From Saxidomus purpurata (Eukaryota > Mollusca > Bivalvia > Venerida > Veneridae), in contig JAFMSR010000001.1 of assembly GCA_022818135.1 (NCBI GenBank), positions 5,743,663-5,807,662 on the forward strand: DNA of 64,000 nucleotides, given 5' to 3'. The position numbers and the translations under genes were made by a program. Below the pieces are notes generated by a model. It was not told the DNA's origin. It saw nothing but the letters and a program-made list of their open reading frames with translations, and made no database searches. Shown here one piece after another: positions 60,953 through 64,000 of the stretch. Each line of letters starts with the position of its first letter. Within the stretch, counting starts at the first letter, position 1.

Positions 60953-62039
60953 AAACAATCAAAGGAAAAAAAAAATTACTGCTCATGTTTATATTGTTTA
61001 TATTATGAAAAATAAGATGATACATTGTTTGCAGTGAAGTGACTCGAAAATTATTGTGTTTGCTGCTTAATTACCCCTAATTTTCACCACAGTTAAAGAG
61101 ATATCACCTGTGTTAAATTTTTAATTGTTTCAACTATACAATTTGTTTGCATAAAAAATTCTCGAAAATTGACATGTTTGCAAGGTGAATTACATCCTTT
61201 GTCGACCCATGCACAATTTATGTGCATATTAGCAAAACAAAAAAAGGTTGTAAATATTTTACAAAAGTATTTATTTTGCTAATAGAGAAATAATTTCTTT
61301 GACATCCTGAATTTTTAAATTTCTGTATAACTATGTAAACATCAAATACTTCTGATGCAGTTGACTGTTTTGTGGCTTTTGTTGGCCTTTTCATTAAATG
61401 GTGTTTTTTCTTGTCATTTCTCAATATGTGTCTTTTTGAATGCTCTAAACAATGTTATAAGGTTTAACTCAATAAAGATACTGGTATTTGTATAGTTAAC
61501 ATTGAAAGTTTGGTTTTGGTCAGATTGCAACAATTCTGGGTGTGACTCCTATTTTTTTCTGACATAGGAGTCATGGACTCCTACGTGCAAAATACATGTA
61601 CTACCAAGAACCCTGGCTTTATAATAAAATCCAACCCCACACCACCCACTGGATTTTGAAACTAGTAATGAATTTTAGAGTGTGTTCAAATTTCAAAATT
61701 GTCCTTGGCTGACTTTGATCATGACCTTTTGACCTACTTTCTTGTCTTGGAGCAATGATACGTCAGGTGAGCCATCATGGTTATCTTGTTCTGAAATTAT
61801 GATTCTGTATTATATACATTTATAAGTTTTCAGTTTCTGTTCAGAACATGAGTAGAACATAGACTGCTATTGATTATCAATTGCACAGTTGTCATCAAGT
61901 TGCTATGTTCTGAGACTATTTCTAACTGAAAATAAAGATGGTAAGATGGAAGTGATACTGTTAGATGTACATGTACAATGTAATACTGATGAAAATAGAA
62001 GAGACGTGCAAAATCATTTACTTCATTTATCAAGATATT

Positions 62040-63360
62040 TTCAGCTCAACTGAGCAATAAATGCTCATGGTGAGTAGTTGGGATTGCCTGATGTCCAGCT
62101 TCAACTAACTCCTCTGAAAGCACTCACAAATTTTACAGGGATGTTCCTTGGAAGGCTTGGATGACCCTTGCATACAAATTATCTCTTTATCTCACAAAGT
62201 GCCACAGTGAGCTATTAGGATCGCTCACCATCCTGCATACGCTGTCTGTTCACATTTTACTTCAAATGGCATCTCCTCTGAAACCACCTGGCAAATATTG
62301 ATGAAACTTGGCAGGGATGTTCCTTGCATGACACTCTATTATAGTTGTTCAAATAATTACATTCCATGCAGAACTCTGGTTGCCATGGCAACAGCAAGGG
62401 AAAAAAACTTTAAAAATCTTCTCAAAAACAGGAGAGTCAAAATTGGACACACCTTGGGGTCACTTGTTTTTACATATGCTTATATAGGAAAACTTTAAAA
62501 ATGTGCTTCTCTGAAACCACAAGGGCTAGCTAGCTAGAGCTAAGGTAATTAGCATGTGGAATTTCCTAGAGGACCTCTACCAAGAGAGTTCAAATTATGA
62601 CCCCATGGCCAAAATTGACCCCACCTGGGGGTCACTTGTTTTTGCATAGGCTTTCATTATATATAGGAAAAAACTAAAAGAACTTCTCTGAAACCACAAA
62701 GCCTAGAGCTTAGATAATTTTTTTATGTAGCATATGGCATTGCCAAGTGAACCTCTACTGAGATGTGCAAATCATGACCCCTTTGTCAAAATTGACCCCG
62801 TCTGGATGGTCACTTGATTTAACATCTATATATAGGAAAAACTTCAAAAATCTTCTCTGAAACCACAAAACATAATAGCTTAGATATTTGGTGTATAGCA
62901 TTGCCAAGTGGACCTCTTAATCTACCAAAATTGCTCAAATCATGATCCCCATGAGTGTCACTTGATTTTACATACAGGGAGGCTGATATAGGAATTTTTT
63001 TAAATCTTCATCTCTGAAACCACAAGGTCTAGAGCTTAGATATTTAGCATGTATCATTGCCTAGTTATCTTCTACCAAGATTGTTAAAATCATGACCCCC
63101 CATGTCAAAATTGACTCTGCCCATGGGTTGACTTGATTTAATATAGGTCTATATCATGTATAAAAATTATAGGGAAAACTTCTTGTATAGAAGTTACCAC
63201 TAGGCCCAGAGTTTAGCTATTTGGAATATAGCATTTTGTAGTAGACCTCTATGAAGATTGTTTAAACCAGAACTCTCAGGTCAAATTGACCCTTTCTGCT
63301 CTTTATGACCTTGTATTATAGCCAGTGGTAGCCAGATATAGGGCCATCTTTTGTATATAA
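62040..63360 (+). mobile_element. AGCTCACC-type element, old diverged copy
   Basis: The head is at 62190-62400 (AAAGTGCCACAGTGAGCTAT, GCATCTCCTCTGAAACCACC, GGGATGTTCCTTGCATGACA). It is preceded by part of a second head at 62040-62160. Five or more body units follow, with CTAGAGCTTAGATATTTAGC and AAATTGACCCC. It ends near GATATAGGGCCATCTT. Many indels suggest an old insertion. Confidence 0.7.
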
Positions 63361-64000
63361 GTACTTTCTTTTTTGAGTCCATAACCTACAATTCTCTTTT
63401 ATAATTAAATAAGGTCTGTGAACCAGGTGTGAAATCACTTTATTCAAGTTATTTCCCATTCTAAAATTTGATACAGTACTTTAGCTGATGGTCTTGCACT
63501 TGTAATGAGCTACATTGAACCACTCTTCAACATTTTCAATTTTACAGTAATGTTTAGGAGACTAGTTACGTATGATTCTTTTGTGTACTGAAAAAGGTTA
63601 TACCCCTTTATTTCCAGAGACAAAATTTTTAATGGTTCTTGTTATTATATATGTGCCTATTAGATGTATCTTGTGAGCCACTGACGTAAATGCTTCGAAT
63701 GTTTTTACAAACATGTATGGTAGCTTTTACAGTCTTGTAACAACATGATATGGCTTCAAGAAATCTATTTCCAGTTTTAGACTTCGATTTCTACATAATG
63801 GAAGCGCTTGAGGCTGTGTAACTTTATTCTAGTGTATTTGCCAGGGTGTCACAATTTTACAGTTATATTTCCAGCTGTGAGATGTGACAGTCTAGCTGGC
63901 ACAGTCTTACCAGCATCTGCCATTGTACATTGTATGTCAATAAGTAAAAACTGCAGGCACGGCTTGATCGCTGTGATACTGACCCATTACTGACAGCCGT

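Overview
This window is nuclear DNA of an animal, most likely a bivalve mollusc. The two intact genes are animal genes with many short exons and GT-AG introns. The rest is AT-rich sequence packed with low-copy repeats of the kinds seen in clam and oyster genomes: AGCTCACC-type elements, TGACCTTGACC-rich tandem blocks and tRNA-derived SINEs. The species assignment is inference.

The two genes converge. The first is a REST corepressor (CoREST/RCOR family) on the + strand. Its coding exons run from 17818 to 32491: 11 exons joined in phase, 391 residues, with ELM2, SANT1 and SANT2. The second is the 26S proteasome ATPase PSMC6/Rpt4 on the - strand, 50183 down to 38653: 12 exons joined in phase, 393 residues, with all AAA+ motifs intact. 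Both act in the nucleus (chromatin repression; proteasome base), but nothing in the sequence links their functions. Their 3' ends face each other across about 6 kb of repeat-rich sequence.

Left flank (1-17.8 kb): no intact gene. It holds two diverged direct copies of a segment (about 1-6890 and 10535-14085). Each copy carries its own insertions: a broken LINE in the first, an AGCTCACC-type element and a terminal-inverted-repeat element in the second. Between them lie a 400-bp tandem duplication with long hairpins, a 44-bp minisatellite and a tRNA-like SINE. Introns and the intergenic space (18-50 kb) carry about a dozen repeat blocks, including one element nested inside another and a 250-bp almost pure G/C homopolymer block that looks like an assembly or polymerase artefact.

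Right flank (50.2-64 kb): a graveyard of mobile elements. It has a small MITE just upstream of PSMC6, a Ty3/gypsy integrase remnant, two LINE 3' ends in head-to-head orientation, a MULE-like transposase relic, and a PIF/Harbinger-like transposase relic split by a fold-back element. A 1-kb element with perfect 28-bp inverted ends follows. One or two unidentified coding exons may lie on the - strand at 60.7-64 kb.

No convincing new multi-gene system was seen. The most interesting material is the nested and duplicated mobile-element structure and the missing linker exon in the CoREST model.
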